Below are positions 29,160 through 40,198 of a stretch of 64,000 nt of DNA, piece by piece (positions within the stretch are counted from its first letter, which is position 1; every line of letters starts with the position of its first letter). The notes beneath the pieces were generated by a model, which was given only the letters and a program-made list of their open reading frames with translations, was not told the DNA's origin and ran no database searches. A program made the position numbers and the translations under genes. Source of the DNA: Eutreptiella sp. 'Long Island Sound 2002' (lineage: Eukaryota; Euglenozoa; Euglenophyceae; Eutreptiales; Eutreptiaceae); contig OZ038389.1 in assembly GCA_964036045.1 (NCBI GenBank), forward strand, positions 63,440,359-63,504,358, given 5' to 3'.

Positions 29160-31249
29160 GGAGGACACAAATCTCCAGGAGCTGGAACAAAAAAAGAAAA
29201 TGGAACAAACAAGGGGTGACTCTTGTGGTTTAGCGAAGAGTGTAGCGATTTAAGAAGTCAAATCGCTCAAAATTGACGAAACGACGCTGGAAATCGTCAT
29301 TTTTAGACTAAAACCTAAAGTCGCAGACAAGCGCAACACAAGTGGACTCCAGTAGAAGAGTTGCGCAAGCGTAAACGGCTCTGGAAAAAGAAGGTATGCG
29401 CCGTAGTTTTTAAAGTTTTAAAACAAATGTTTGCACAGTTGCATCAAAACATTTATAAACTGTAGAAAAAAGTATTGAAAAGAAACCCACACCACAGAGC
29501 AGGTGGACAACCCACCTCTCAGGTATGTCAGTGTCATTTCACACGCATGCATTGCGCTCGTGTTGGTTGCTTCGTTAAAACGTTAGGGTTGTCACCGCTG
29601 TGTTCGTTGGGGGTTCGGGCGCTCACCTCCTTTGCTCTGCACAGATCAAAACAGCGATGAAAGGTATGCGAAGTGAATGGAGCACGCAGTGCTCACGTAG
29701 GGTTAAAGTATGCGCTGTGCTCGCGATGCATGTGCCTAATCCGGGCATTCACAACTTGTGTCGCTTTCCCTGTGCCCTAATCCACCTTTGTCTTGTCTTC
29801 ACAAATTAGAAAAGAAAGTGCTTGCTCGTGTTCGTGTTGCTGTAGCGCTAAAATAGGGTTGCTTAAACCGCTTAGGCTTGTTTTGCGCTGTGCAGTGCGC
29901 CATTCTCTCTCCTGTTTTTGCAGGGTACAAAGTAAGAAGAGCGTGGGTGACACACAATGCATTAATCGCTTAGGGTTGTTTATAATTCGCCGTGGCATTG
30001 TTTAAGCGCTTAGGGTAATTCTCTGCTCCCATTACCTTCGGCATTCACATGATTCGTGGTGAGTAAGGTAAGTAAGCCCAGGAGCAGCTCACCTCTTGGT
30101 TGAGTCACGCTATGGCTTGGTGCTGTGGGTAAGATTAGGAGTAATGGAAGACCTGTGCATACCTGTGCATGCATGTTGCGCATTAAAGGGTAGGCCTGGT
30201 GTGTGGCGCACGGTAAAACTCTTGTTCAGGTTACCCAGGGACTCCATTCTACGTTCTTCAAGAGAACGAGTACAGTTCCTTAAGCTTGCTTGCTTGTACT
30301 CTGGTAAGTGGACAGTGTATTTTAGGGCAGCCTGAGCGGCGTATAATACCTGGAGGCTGTCTTGGTTCCTCCGCCACTTGCCAGGTCCATCCGCCTTTGC
30401 TTTACAGGTGGTCAGGTGAGGATGATTGGTGCAGCTGCAGTTGCCTTCGGCGACTTTGAATTTTTCTGCCAAAGCTAAAACGGGCGCTGCTCACACCATC
30501 AACAAACTGCAACTCAGCCAGGAGTGCCGAGTGCAGTCCGACCTCTTCGACATACACGCTGTGCACGCAAACTGAGCACTCCTTCCCTCCAAGCCCTGAC
30601 AGGGAAACGCGTAGTGGTGTCCCTGTTAGGCCACAGCTGCTTAGTAGCGCTGTGTTCTCTTGTCTTTTCACAGGAGGGTCAGTAGGGCCCGAGACCTTCT
30701 TGAGATGAACGCCCTGTATTGCGTGTAGGTGTTAGGGTCAGCGGGCCTGGCAGGTGATGAGTGCAAGTGCTGACTGCTAACCCTGCCTTCAAAGGCCGGT
30801 GCTCGCATTAGTGAGTGTAGTGTAGTGGTGTCTCCTGTCCCGCGTGCTTTTCCACGCGGGCAGGGGAGTGCGTTAGCTTTTGGCCGTTAGAATAATGGGC
30901 GTTTTGTATGCCCTTAGCACACTTGGCCACCCCTCCTCTCTAGTAGGTAGGGCTTCTGCCGTCCTCCCCCAGGGATAGGCGCCAGCACAGAAACTGGGCG
31001 CCATAGAAGTGGTAATAGTACCTAATTAGGACCTTCGGTCCGACGTGAGCGAAGCCTCGTCTCCGGGAGCCATGACGGGGAGAGAAGTGAGACATATACA
31101 GACATACGTAGCACACTTATGGGTATGGTAAACCCTGTAAGGAAGGGTAGAACGCCATGAGTCTGGACCATTCAGGGGTCCTAACTGTGGGCACGCTTGT
31201 CCCCAAGGAGGGTGGACACTCCTTGCTCCATTAAACCTTGCTTGTAATT
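29160..31249. other. No clear gene; many splice-like signals
   Basis: About 2.1 kb of moderate GC without a domain-bearing ORF. Strings resembling exon borders recur: CACCTCTCAG/GTATGT (29520), CTGCACAG ... GAAAG/GTATGCG (29645-29665), TTTTTGCAG/GGTACAAA/GTAAGA (29925-29937) and CTTTACAG/GTGGTCAG/GTGAGG (30410). A CGCTTAGGGT motif recurs at 29590-30010. Either a rapidly evolving multi-exon transcript or decayed repeat is possible; I cannot assign exons. Confidence 0.3.
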
Positions 31250-31703
31250 CCCCCCTGGAGTAGTAAGCCACTGCTCTTCGTTGGCTCCCCCAGGTCATTA
31301 CATCAGGGCACTTCCCATGCAACACATGGTCAACAAGGCACACACTCGCTGGGTGGCTGCAAACCTGATAAGCGGCCATCTGGCTCACGCTGGTAACCAT
31401 AGGCATCGGACTGCAGGGCACAGCCAAGGCAGGTACAGTGCTCCGCAAGCAACGGATGTGTAGGTGTTTGGACCGCCGAACCCGATTGAGGGTGGGAGTT
31501 AGTACATTCACCGTAACTGAAGCTCTACAGGAGTTCTGAATCTGTCTTGGCACACACTAAGTAGGTCTAGCTGTTCTGCACAAGAGTGCTCACCGCCCCT
31601 GGAAGGTTAGGAGACGGTCAGTAAACTGACACAGTGAAATTAGGCTTTCTTTTTACGCTGGGACAGAGTCTCGGCACGGGTTAGTAACTGTCCCTCGTTG
31701 TTC

Positions 31704-31898
31704 TCAACGAATGTAGGAGCGGAAGAAAGGGTTGATATTCCCATCTGGTTGTATAAAGGCGGACATGGGTTCCCAAGTCGCCTCAGATAGCCCATTGCCA
31801 TCCCACAGGGTAAGGAATTTCCAGCCCTGTTCATACTTCTGGCGAGCAATACCTGCAACCACGTAGTAGCCATCGACTGCCATCTCATTGGCAGTCAT
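31704..31898 (-). pseudogene. Gypsy B chromodomain
   Basis: The frame reads VDGYYVVAGIARQKYEQGWK, then FLTLWDGNGLSEATWEPMSAF, the chromodomain pattern with aromatic residues and the WEP motif near the end. It is in a different frame from the preceding integrase tail (31917-32279), which ends at a TAA, so an indel lies between them. Confidence 0.7.
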
Positions 31899-31916
31899 CT
31901 CTTCGAGTTCGTCTGC

Positions 31917-32820
31917 CTAATCTGGGCTGGCAGCGTTCTCTGTGTCGATAGACTTGACCTCACTGTCGCTGAGGCGCCACTCATCCCAGGACAAATCGTC
32001 AGGGGAGTGACAGTGCCTCAGCTGTTTAGGCGCACAAAGCAGTTCACCAGCTAGACGTGGACTGCACCTGACATGGATCCTAGATCCATCTATCCTGATG
32101 ATACGATAGGGTCCAAAATAAGGGTCCTGTAGACAGTTAGGGGGCCAGGAGGGTAGACGTGAATGGTGCACTGAAACAGGCTCACCTACCTTGAAACTGG
32201 CAGGCCGCCGTAGATGATTCCGTCGGCTCAGCTCACGGTCACGGATGTGTCTCAGGTTCGTTCCAGCCTCGTTAGCCATAGACTGTTTGTGTTCGTGCCA
32301 ATCCCCAACCGGGCTCTTGCAGTCCTTAGGAAAGGGGGTTTTGAAGAACCAAGCAGGTTGTCCTGCATGAAAAAGCTCGTGGGGGTCTGAACCCCGTAGA
32401 AGAGCTCCTCTGAGAGTCCATGGACAGCACTGCCTAGGGCACTAGGCGTACCCAGTCTTTGGTACGTTCCTCATTCATCAGGATTCTCAGGTTCTGTTCC
32501 ACCACACGGATTTTTCTGTCACTCACAAAGAGGGTTAGACATGTGGGTATAGGGTACAGCTGTGGTTACCCCGACGTTGAGGGCATTCAGCACTCGTTTG
32601 TACCATCCAGTGTCACTGCGGATGCGTACATCCTCATCACAGTGCACATGCTTAGGTGCTCCATAGGGTTCGAACCGTTGTTCGACCAAGATTTTCACCG
32701 TCTGCTCACCTGTGATTTTCTTATTGCAAGGGAACACATGGTTGAAGCGAGACAGGCCACATGTGACCACTAGGCAACTATCATAGCCCCCGAAGCGAGG
32801 TAAGCCGTGGATGAAATCCA
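31917..32820 (-). pseudogene. Gypsy B integrase core and C-terminal region
   Basis: The minus-strand frame from 32820 shows DFIHGLPRFGGYDSCLVV (first Asp), HCDEDVRIRSDTGW (second Asp) and NPLCE (Glu), with 35 residues between the last two, followed by a TGA at 32519-32521. After that break the frame reappears at 32279 as RRPASFKVGEPVSVHH and DPYFGPYRIIRIDGSRIHV, the post-core segment. Fragment 2 (38845-39336) has the same region with the reading frame open past the Glu. Confidence 0.8.
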
Positions 32821-32905
32821 CATAGAGGGGAGATTTGGTACAATAGGGTATGGGTAAGATGGAAATCAGTCCCCTATCCCTACTGTTGCTCTGCTTGCTG
32901 GCCTG

Positions 32906-33760
32906 TCAGCCACAAGCATCCACAATGGTCTGCATACGAGACCTCAGTTCAGTCAAGGTTAGACTAGAGTAGAAACACTCACGGAAGAAGTCCACTGAGC
33001 GATTAGCGCCAGTGCGACCTGAGCTGACATGGGCCCACTGTAGGCACCCATCAAATCGGGATTCAGGTATGACAATAGGGTCCTCGTAGGAGAGGTACTG
33101 GTTGTTTTTATACCACTGGTGCCCGTCAATCACACGGGGTTCGAGACCAGTGCTGAGGGTCTGCAGAATTTCTTTATACTCTGACTGATAGTCAGTTAGG
33201 CTCCAATTCTGGAGGATTCCAGCTGTGCGCATGAACAGGTCAAGCTGGACATCCGTACGCTGGAAAGCCTCTTTGGCGAGTGCCTCAGAGCTCTCACCAA
33301 TAAGCGTATCGAAGTTATTGCGCGATATATAGTCAGACAGTTCATCTTTTATACCAGGGATATGATGGACTGTCAGCCTGAACTGGCTCAGGTAAGTCCA
33401 CCACCGCTTTAGTTTCGCTTTCTCCGGTGGCCGGCCCTTCTGGAAAGACTTCTGTGGCTCCTGGTCACAGAGCCAGACAATAGGATTAGATCCCATTATT
33501 CGGGACTGTAATGAGAGCACCAACATACCGGCCAAGAGTTCCTGGTCGTAGGTGCTGTAAATGGAACGTGCTTGGTTCCATTTCCAGTTCCAGTGTCCCA
33601 GTGGCACAAGTCGCCACTCGCTGCTAGGATAGTCATGCTTCAAGGAGCCATCACGCTTCAGTCCGCTAGTACGATAATTGCAGTGGGTTAGCTCAGCTGG
33701 GTTAAGCTCCTGCCATTGGCAGATCGTTCCAGCCCCCCCTACATCACTGGCATCAGTAAG
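32906..33760 (-). pseudogene. Gypsy B RNase H and pol linker
   Basis: The frame contains LTDASDVGGAGTICQW, STYDQELLAGMLVL, VWLCDQEP and HHIPGIKDELSDYISR, the acidic residues of a Ty3-type RNase H, and then the linker toward the integrase zinc region (RTGANRSVDFFRECFYSSL). It ends at a TGA (32906-32908) that is also present in fragment 2 (39472-39474). Above 33760 the frame is open for another 200 bases but is no longer gypsy-like. Confidence 0.82.
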
Positions 33761-34759
33761 TAAGTAAGTAAGGATGGACGCGTCTGCAGCCTCATCTGAC
33801 ATCTCCTTGTTTGTTTTACATGGTGGCCGCCTCTGGCGGGAAGGAGAGCTCTCCGCCATCAGTTCCCCTGGGGACCTTTGCCTCACCTCACGGCCGAGAA
33901 CTTCAACCAAGTTCCCGTGGGGCATGACCGGCGGTAGGTTTCCTTCAGTCGCTGCCCTCATGGTCTCAGCTCCTACAGGTCACCCATCGAAGGATCCTCC
34001 GGCCTTCCCCCCCTAGCACAGCCTTTTGGGCGCCTGCAGGCAGGTTTCCTGTGGAAGTCCTCGCCAACAGCGGAGCATTTCTCTCTGTCAACCACATTCC
34101 ACCACTCCCCATCCCTCACGGGTCGGAGTACCCACTCGGCTCCTGGATGTACTTGGGTGTCGTTCATCCGCGGCTGGAGGCCAGGGGGCGACCCTTTCCA
34201 CGTTGCCCCAGTTCCCGGTCACGCGTGAACCTACGTGTACTCAGGCCATTGACCCGGGGACCTCAGGGTCAACCCTCACCCCTGCAGACACCTCACGGCC
34301 GTCCCGGAGTTCAGGGCATTCTCCCGACTTCACTGGCCAGGCTTCCCATGGTTGACCCATGGTTCACCACTCCATGGCGACTGGTTTCCCAATCCCACGG
34401 GGCAGTTGCTTGGCGCTTTCGGCCTCCCATCCCAACCCATGTCCCATTCCCCTTCGCCACATCCCGTCACCGGCCCGACCCCCGCGTCCCGTGGTTTCCC
34501 GCTCCCATGGGGCCGTTGTGTGGCCCGTGCCACACCCCTGTCCTAGCCCCATGCCCCGATCCCATACCTCATCCCCCGTTTATACCCCACCGGGCCGCCA
34601 GCAGCCCCGTGGCGCGGGCCCACTGGATCCTCATTCATCCGGGGACCGTTTCGTGCTCCTTGCACGGATCGCTCCTATCTACTCCCCTTCTTCCGCGCAC
34701 CCGGCGCGTTCTCCTCCGCAAATTCCTGTCCGGGTCGTCTAGCCACTTGTCCCATGTCA
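33761..34759. other. C-rich unassigned region
   Basis: A (TAAG)n run at the left edge is followed by about 1 kb of Pro/His-type codon strings on the + strand (34051-34854) with repeated TTCCCATGG and CTCCCATGGGG motifs. I see no domain and think it is noncoding repeat. A flank or LTR of another element is possible. Confidence 0.35.
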
Positions 34760-35345
34760 TGGCCCCTGTAGCCCACCTATGTATTGGCACGAGAACAGGG
34801 CGTGTCCAGGCGGCTGTTGCCCAGCAGCGACGCCACTACACGTACCCCCACTAGGGCTTGGAAGGGAGTTGTGTTCCGTGTTCTGTATGCTTGCACCGCC
34901 TGCTGTCTTGCCGTCCTCGAAGTCGTCTTGCATACCTTCTATGGCTGATTGCCCTTCTGATGTTTGTCCCTCGCCACTCATGGCCAAGGGTCGTTCTTCC
35001 TCCTGTTCCCCCCATACCTGGCTCCGGCGTGCTGCTGTGTGTGTTTTCTGCGCCCTGGGTCATGCAGGGTGGGCAGCCCATGTGATCCACCCGTGTTGCG
35101 GCACAAGAACACAGCGCATGTTTTTTTTTCTGGTTTGCGGCTGTGGTCTAGCAGGGACGCCACCGGACGTACCCCTACTAAGGCTTGGATGGATGGAGTG
35201 CCCCGCCTGCGTCGTGGTTTGCCTGCGTTGTGGTGTCCACGTTGATCCCCTCCTTGTTGTGTGTGTGTCTGCGCCCTTGGTTTAGCTGGGTGGGCAGCTT
35301 TGGGTGCACCACTTCACCCTACTTGTCCCACCTGCGGTACGAGTG
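34760..35345 (+). repeat. Two diverged tandem units (~320 bp)
   Basis: Starting at about 34770 and 35080, two blocks share an ordered set of motifs: a GGCACGAGAACA/GGCACAAGAACA string, GGACGCCAC(T/C)... with ACGTACCCC(C/T)ACTA, GGCTTGGA, and CTGGGT(T/C)... GGTGGGCAGC. They are diverged tandem copies with no coding signal. Confidence 0.45.
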
Positions 35346-35439
35346 ACTCATGCATGGTGGGGGTGCGGAGAGGCGTAGCTACCAGCATTCACGTCTGGCC
35401 TGCTATACCCGGTCAAGGGCGCGCCTAAGCGCGGCCTGT

Positions 35440-35870
35440 CGAGCCCAGCTCTTGTGCGGACCGGCTGCCAGCCCCGGATTATCCAGTCCCGGGCGCCAGG
35501 CCGCCACCTGGCCCTGGATGATCCAGTCCGGGGGACAGCGGCTGCTGCTGCTTGTTCCGCTCCGGATGATCCAGTCTGGGTCGTCTGGTCTTATTTCACC
35601 GGTTTATGCTCGCGTCGTGCTTCGTCCATTCCTTCTTGTTTTGCCCCGGATGATCCAGTCCTGGGCACTTCTTGGCCTCCTCTCTGCTTCGCTGCATTAC
35701 CACGGGCTCCTCCTCTTGGTTGCCGCACTGCCTCTCCATGGCTGCTGCTCCCCTTCACCTCGGCCTCGGCCTGTTGTTTACCTCACTGCATCACCACGGC
35801 CTTATCCTCCCCATGGCTTTTTTGAATGTTCTTAACCGCATCAACGTGTTCTGGGGCTAACGTCCCCCAA
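35440..35870 (+). repeat. Hairpin minisatellite array 1
   Basis: Four copies of a CCCCGGATGATCCAGTCCGG-type unit (about 35472, 35511, 35561 and 35643) lie in C/T-rich DNA. Each can form a short hairpin, CCCCGGA with TCCGGGG around an 8-base loop. From 35680 the array passes into a CTTCTCCTCGGCCTCG-like repeat. The same two repeat types recur at 37340-38575. Confidence 0.6.
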
Positions 35871-36649
35871 AGGAAGACCTCGTGAGAATATGTACCCTAC
35901 TTGGAGTACAGAATATATCACGGAGGCGGTTCGCCTAGGAAAGCAAAAATGATAGCACTGATGGTTTCTTGGTGTAGATTGATTGGTAGGTTTTGGTGAT
36001 GAATTGGTTGCACTGAGGCCTGTTGTAAGCAGGGGGCTGGGTTCAGCTGGCACAGAAAAATGCAGGTGCACTGGGGAGTGCAGGCTGTGTTTTTCTTTTT
36101 GTGTGTTTTTCCATGTTTGTTTCCATGCAGTCAACTGCTGGAGGGGCGGTCGAAAAGTTTAGGTTTGCTCTTGTGTTTCTGGGCCTACTGTGGGGTGGAC
36201 TGCCCCGGTGGTTAGCCGGGTTTCCTGCCCCTGGGTCGGCCATACTCCACAGCAGCGAAAAGATAGTGAAAAATTAGAATGCTTTTTATTATCAAACACC
36301 TTCAAGGTGTGGCGTCAGGGGACCTGAGTTCGTGTCAGGAGAGAAAATCACCTCTAGTTATGGTTGGAAATGTTGAAAATGAAATTGAAATTGACATAAC
36401 AAGTGTAGAGCAGAGCACAGGGCGCAGACATGTCACGCAGTGACTGTACGCAGCAATATAAAAATTGCGGCGCATGCCAGTAATATGGAAATGGGAATTC
36501 AATTAGTTGCCTGACCTTAAGAGCTTGGTTGTGGCTTTTTTCCGGTTTCTGTGGCACTTCGCATGGTTAGGAACCTGTATTCTTGATGAAGGAGTGGCCA
36601 CGGTCACTGCTGCGGCATCAGATTTTGCAGTTGAAATGGTACTCGAAGA
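35871..36649. other. Unassigned noncoding
   Basis: About 0.8 kb without recognisable coding or shared repeats. The open stretches are short and of mixed composition. Confidence 0.35.
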
Positions 36650-37015
36650 AAGTTGGCGTCGGCTTTTTCTCGAAATTTTCGGGGCTTCAGACGCCGCAAA
36701 TGGTGGTTTTTTGATGAGGGAAGACTCACGAACACTTCTCTAGCATCTGACCTGCCGTTTAAACTTTTTTGGTGAAAGTTCGCAACGGCTTTTTATCGAA
36801 ATCTTTGGGGGTTCAGACGTCGAAAACCATGGTTTCTTGATGAGGGAAGACTCACGAACACTTCCGTAGCATCATGTCTTCAATTGAAGCTTCTTCCGTG
36901 ATAGTTGGAACGGCTTGTTATCGAATTTTTCGGAGCGTTGAACGCCGCGAAAGGTGTTTTCTGGATGGGGGAGGCGTCGCCAACACTGCCTGAACATCAG
37001 TTCTTAATTTTGAGA
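36650..37015 (+). repeat. Three diverged tandem units (~125 bp)
   Basis: Each unit carries a GTCGGC/AACGGC-CTTTTT(C/A)TCGAA motif, a TTCAGACG(C/T)CG motif, and GATGAGGGAAGACTCACGAA or a decayed form of it, at about 36650, 36780 and 36905. The third is the most diverged. No coding seen. Confidence 0.55.
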
Positions 37016-37339
37016 ACGTCATGGTAAAACTTCGTGTCGGCTTTTTCTATGCGTCAACGTAGCCTTTGACTTCACGAGTGAGTGCAGTAGGCTACTCTTC
37101 ATGTGTACTTCATTGCTGTAGCTTTAGATTTTCATCCTGTGCAGCAGATCACGGAACGCCCCCCACGGCAGCTGCCAGCTCCGAAGATAGCGCGGAACGC
37201 ACGGGGACATTCGCAATGTCGTCCATTGTAACATACTTGGTGAAATTTGGTTGAATTCCGTCAATTTCTCATTTTTTGTGGGCAGCTGGCGTCTTATCGC
37301 GTGTCTTGAGCGCGACAAATCGCGAGCGCGCGCGCAGCT
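37016..37339. other. Unassigned noncoding
   Basis: Sequence between two repeat arrays. A minus-strand frame (37124-38164) runs across it, but its upper part is simply the repeat array translated, so I do not treat it as a gene. Confidence 0.35.
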
Positions 37340-38575
37340 TTTTATCTTCCCGATGGTTGCACTACCTCTCCGCGGCCTCGTCCTGATCTCCGCTTCCTTG
37401 CTGTACCCCGGCCTTATCCTCACGGCTGCTTCTCTGCATCGGGCCGGCCTCATCCATAGGTCTGTTCGGCTGCTGCACCAGGGCCTCGTCCTCATCTTTG
37501 CTGCCCTGCATCTCCTCGACCTCCTCCACTTCTCTGCCTCCCTGCTTTTCCTTGGCCCTGTCCTTTGCGTTGCTTCCAGTCTTGTCTCCTTCGCTGCACC
37601 ACCTTGGTCTCGGTCTCCTGTTTCCTTCGCCTCTGGCCGCCACTTTCCCCTGGACGCTCCAGCTCGGGGGGTGGGGACCCCTTGTGGTTGATCCGCCCCG
37701 GGCATTCCTACCTGAGGTGGCATACCATCTCTCCCCGGCCCCGGTGGTTGTGTCCGTTCCGTCTTGTTCTGCCCCAGATGCTCCTGTCCGGGGCGTCTGC
37801 CCCCCACGTGTCCCTCGACTTTCGTGTCGTGGGTGCGGTGGCTACTGCTGCCTGTTCCACCCCGGATGTTCCAGTCCGGGGCGTCTGGCTGCCCTTTGTC
37901 CCCGGATGATGCAGTCCGGGGTGCGGCGGCTCGCGCTGCTTGATCTACCCCGGACAATCCAGTCCGTGGCGTTCTGCTGCCGCTTGTCCCCGGATGCTTC
38001 GGTTCGGGGCGCTTGTTCCGCCCGGGATGTTCCAGTCCGGGGCGTCGGGACACCTTCCTCCGCATTTTGTTGTCGCTTTGTTTCGGCCGCTCCTTCTTGT
38101 TTTGCCCCGTATGATCCAGTCTTGGGTACTCCATGTCCTTTTCTGCTTTTGGCTGCTTGTCCACGGCCTCGTCCTGGTCACTTCCTCACTGCATCTCCTC
38201 GGGCTCATCCTCTTTGCTGTTCCACTGCTTCTCCTCGGCCTCGTCCCCTTGGCTGCTCCACCTCACCCGTGCGTTCTCGTCCACTTGTGTGCATCGCTGC
38301 ATCTCTTGGGCCTTGTCCTCTTCTTGGTTTCTCTGCTTCTCCTCGACCTCGTCCTCCACTCCGCTTCGCTGCATCTCCACTGCCTCGCCCTTGTGGCCGA
38401 TTCTCCAGCTCTTTGTGGCTGACGACCCTGTCCGTTGAGATCGGCCGCCGCTTGTCCTCGGATGTTCCAGTGCGGGGGGCGGCTGCCCCTGCTCCTTGTT
38501 CCGTCCCGGTTGCGCCTGTGCGGGGCGTCTGGCCGCCCCTTGTCCCCAGATGTTCCAGTCCGGGGGGTGGCGCCA
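37340..38575 (+). repeat. Hairpin minisatellite array 2
   Basis: About eleven copies of the CCCCGGATGNTCCAGTCCGG unit, for example near 37771, 37861, 37899, 37989, 38020, 38456 and 38540. Most keep complementary arms around an 8-base loop, and many are followed by GCGTCTGGCCGCC-like spacers. They are interleaved with a CTTCTCCTCGGCCTCGTCC repeat. Open frames on both strands are repeat translations (for example PDWNIRG on the minus strand). Confidence 0.65.
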
Positions 38576-40198
38576 CTCATCCCAGGCAATTTTCAGGGGA
38601 GTGATAGTGCCTCAGCCGTTTAGGCGCACAAACAGTTCACCACCTAGACGTCGGCTGCACCTGACATGGATCCTAGATCCATCCATCCTGATGATACGAT
38701 AGGGCCCAAAATAAGGGTCCTGTCGACAGTTAGGGGGCCAGGAGGGTAGACGTGAATGATGCACCAGAACAAGGTCACCTACCTTGAAACTGGCAGGCCG
38801 CCGTAGATGATTCCGTCAGATCAGCTCACGGTCACGGATGTGTCTCAGGTTAGTCCCAGCCTGGTTAGCCATAGACTGTTTGTGTCCTCCAGGTCCTCAG
38901 GAAAGGGGGTTTTGAAGAACCAAGCAGGTTGTCCTGCATGAAAAAGCTCTTGGGGGGTGAAACCTGTAGAAGACCACCTCTGAGAGTTCATGGACAGCAC
39001 TGCCCAGGGCACTAGGTGTACCCAGTCTATGGTACGTTCCTGTTTCATCAGGATTCTAAGGTCTTGTTCCACCACACGGTTTTGTCTCTCACAAAGAGGG
39101 TTAGACGTGTGGGTATAGGGTACAGCTTTGTTTGCTTCAACGTTGAGGGCATTCAGCACTCGTTTGTACCATCCAGTGTCACTGCGGATGCATACATCCT
39201 CATCACAGTGCACCTGCTTAGGTGCTCCGTAGCGTTCGAACCATTGTTCGACCAAGATTTTCACCGTCTGCTCACCTGTGATTTTCTTATTGCAAGGGAA
39301 CACACGGGTGAAGCAAGACAGGCCACATATGACCACTAGGCAACTATCCTAGCCCCCGAAGCGAGGTAAGCCGTGGATGAAATCCACATAGAGGGGAGAT
39401 TTGGTACAATAGGGTATGGGTAAGCTGGAAATCAGTCCCCTATCCCAACTGCTGCTCTGCTTGCTGGCCTGTCAGCCACAAGCATCAACAATGGTCTGCA
39501 TACGAGACCTCAGTTCAGTCAAGGTTAGACTAGAGTAGAAACACTCACGGAAGAAGTCCACTGAGCGATTAGCGCCAGTGTGAGCTGAGCTGACATGGGC
39601 CCACTCTAGGCACCCATCAAATCGGGCCTCAGGTATGACAATAGGGTCCTCGTAGAAGAGGTACTGGTTGTTTTTCTACCACTGGTGCCCGTCAATCACA
39701 CGGGGTTCGAGACCAGTGCTGACGGTCTGCAGAATTTCTTTATACTCTGACTGATAGTCAGTTAGGCTCCAATTCTCGAAGGTTCCAGCTGTGCGCATGG
39801 ACAGGTCAAGCTGGACACCCATACGCTGGAAAGCCACTTTTGCGAGTGCCTCAGAGCTCGCGCCAATAAGCGCATCGAAGTTATTGCGCGATATATAGTC
39901 AGACAGTTCATCTTTTATACCAGGGATATGATGGACTGTCAGCCTGAACTGGCTCAGGTAAGTCCACCACCGCTTTAGTTTCGCTTTCTCCGGTGGTGGG
40001 CCCTTCTGAAAAGACTTCACCGGTTCCTGGTCACAGAGCCAGACAATAGGATTAGATCCCATTATTCGGGACTGTAATGAGAGCACCAACATACCGGCCA
40101 AGAGTTCCTGGTCGTAGGTGCTGTAAATGGAACGTGCTTGGTTCCATTTCCAGTTCCAGTGTCCCAGTGGCACAAGTCGCCACTCGCTGCTAGGATAG
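38575..40198 (-). mobile_element. Gypsy B, fragment 2 (RNase H and integrase)
   Basis: A minus-strand duplicate of the fragment 1 region 31980-33630, with substitutions. It contains RNase H residues from about 40197 (SSEWRLVPLGHWNWKWNQ, STYDQELLAGMLVL) to 39676, a TGA at 39472-39474, and the integrase core 39336-38845 with HCDED and NPLCERQNR in D,D35E spacing. A TAG replaces the Tyr codon of GGYDS near 39350. The chromodomain is missing. The upper edge at 40198 joins, in frame, a non-gypsy coding sequence. Confidence 0.8.

Larger units (their letters stand above)
31250..33760 (-). mobile_element. Gypsy B, fragment 1 (RNase H, integrase, chromodomain)
   Basis: This minus-strand piece holds the 3' half of a Ty3/gypsy pol: RNase H (33760-32909), integrase (32820-31917) and chromodomain (31898-31704). 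A purine string (CTCCAGGGGGGAATT on the minus strand, about 31247-31261), like that beside the LTR at 27950, follows the coding end. The RT and everything upstream are missing; the upper edge lies at a (TAAG)n run at 33756-33772. Several nonsense codons show it is dead. Confidence 0.8.

Noticed and set aside
28783-29233. Open frames reading MASGWRQDGVR repeats
   Set aside because: Direct translation of the 11-12 bp minisatellite; all frames stay open because the repeat lacks stops.
31021-31080. Inverted motif around GGACCTTCGGTCC as a possible terminator
   Set aside because: A short chance palindrome in noncoding eukaryotic DNA; no gene end nearby to support it.
32660-32690. GGTTCGAACC, a perfect tRNA B box
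   Set aside because: It lies in the integrase codons for RFEPYGAP and is changed in fragment 2 in step with the coding. No A box at the right distance.
37124-38164. 346-codon minus-strand frame with Arg/Gly-rich repeats
   Set aside because: Most of it is the hairpin array translated; there is no matching non-repeat domain and the frame breaks repeatedly.
35440-38575. Regular repeats with spacers, reminiscent of a CRISPR array
   Set aside because: Unit and spacer lengths vary, spacers are themselves repeated, there are no cas genes, and the setting is eukaryotic. It is a hairpin minisatellite.
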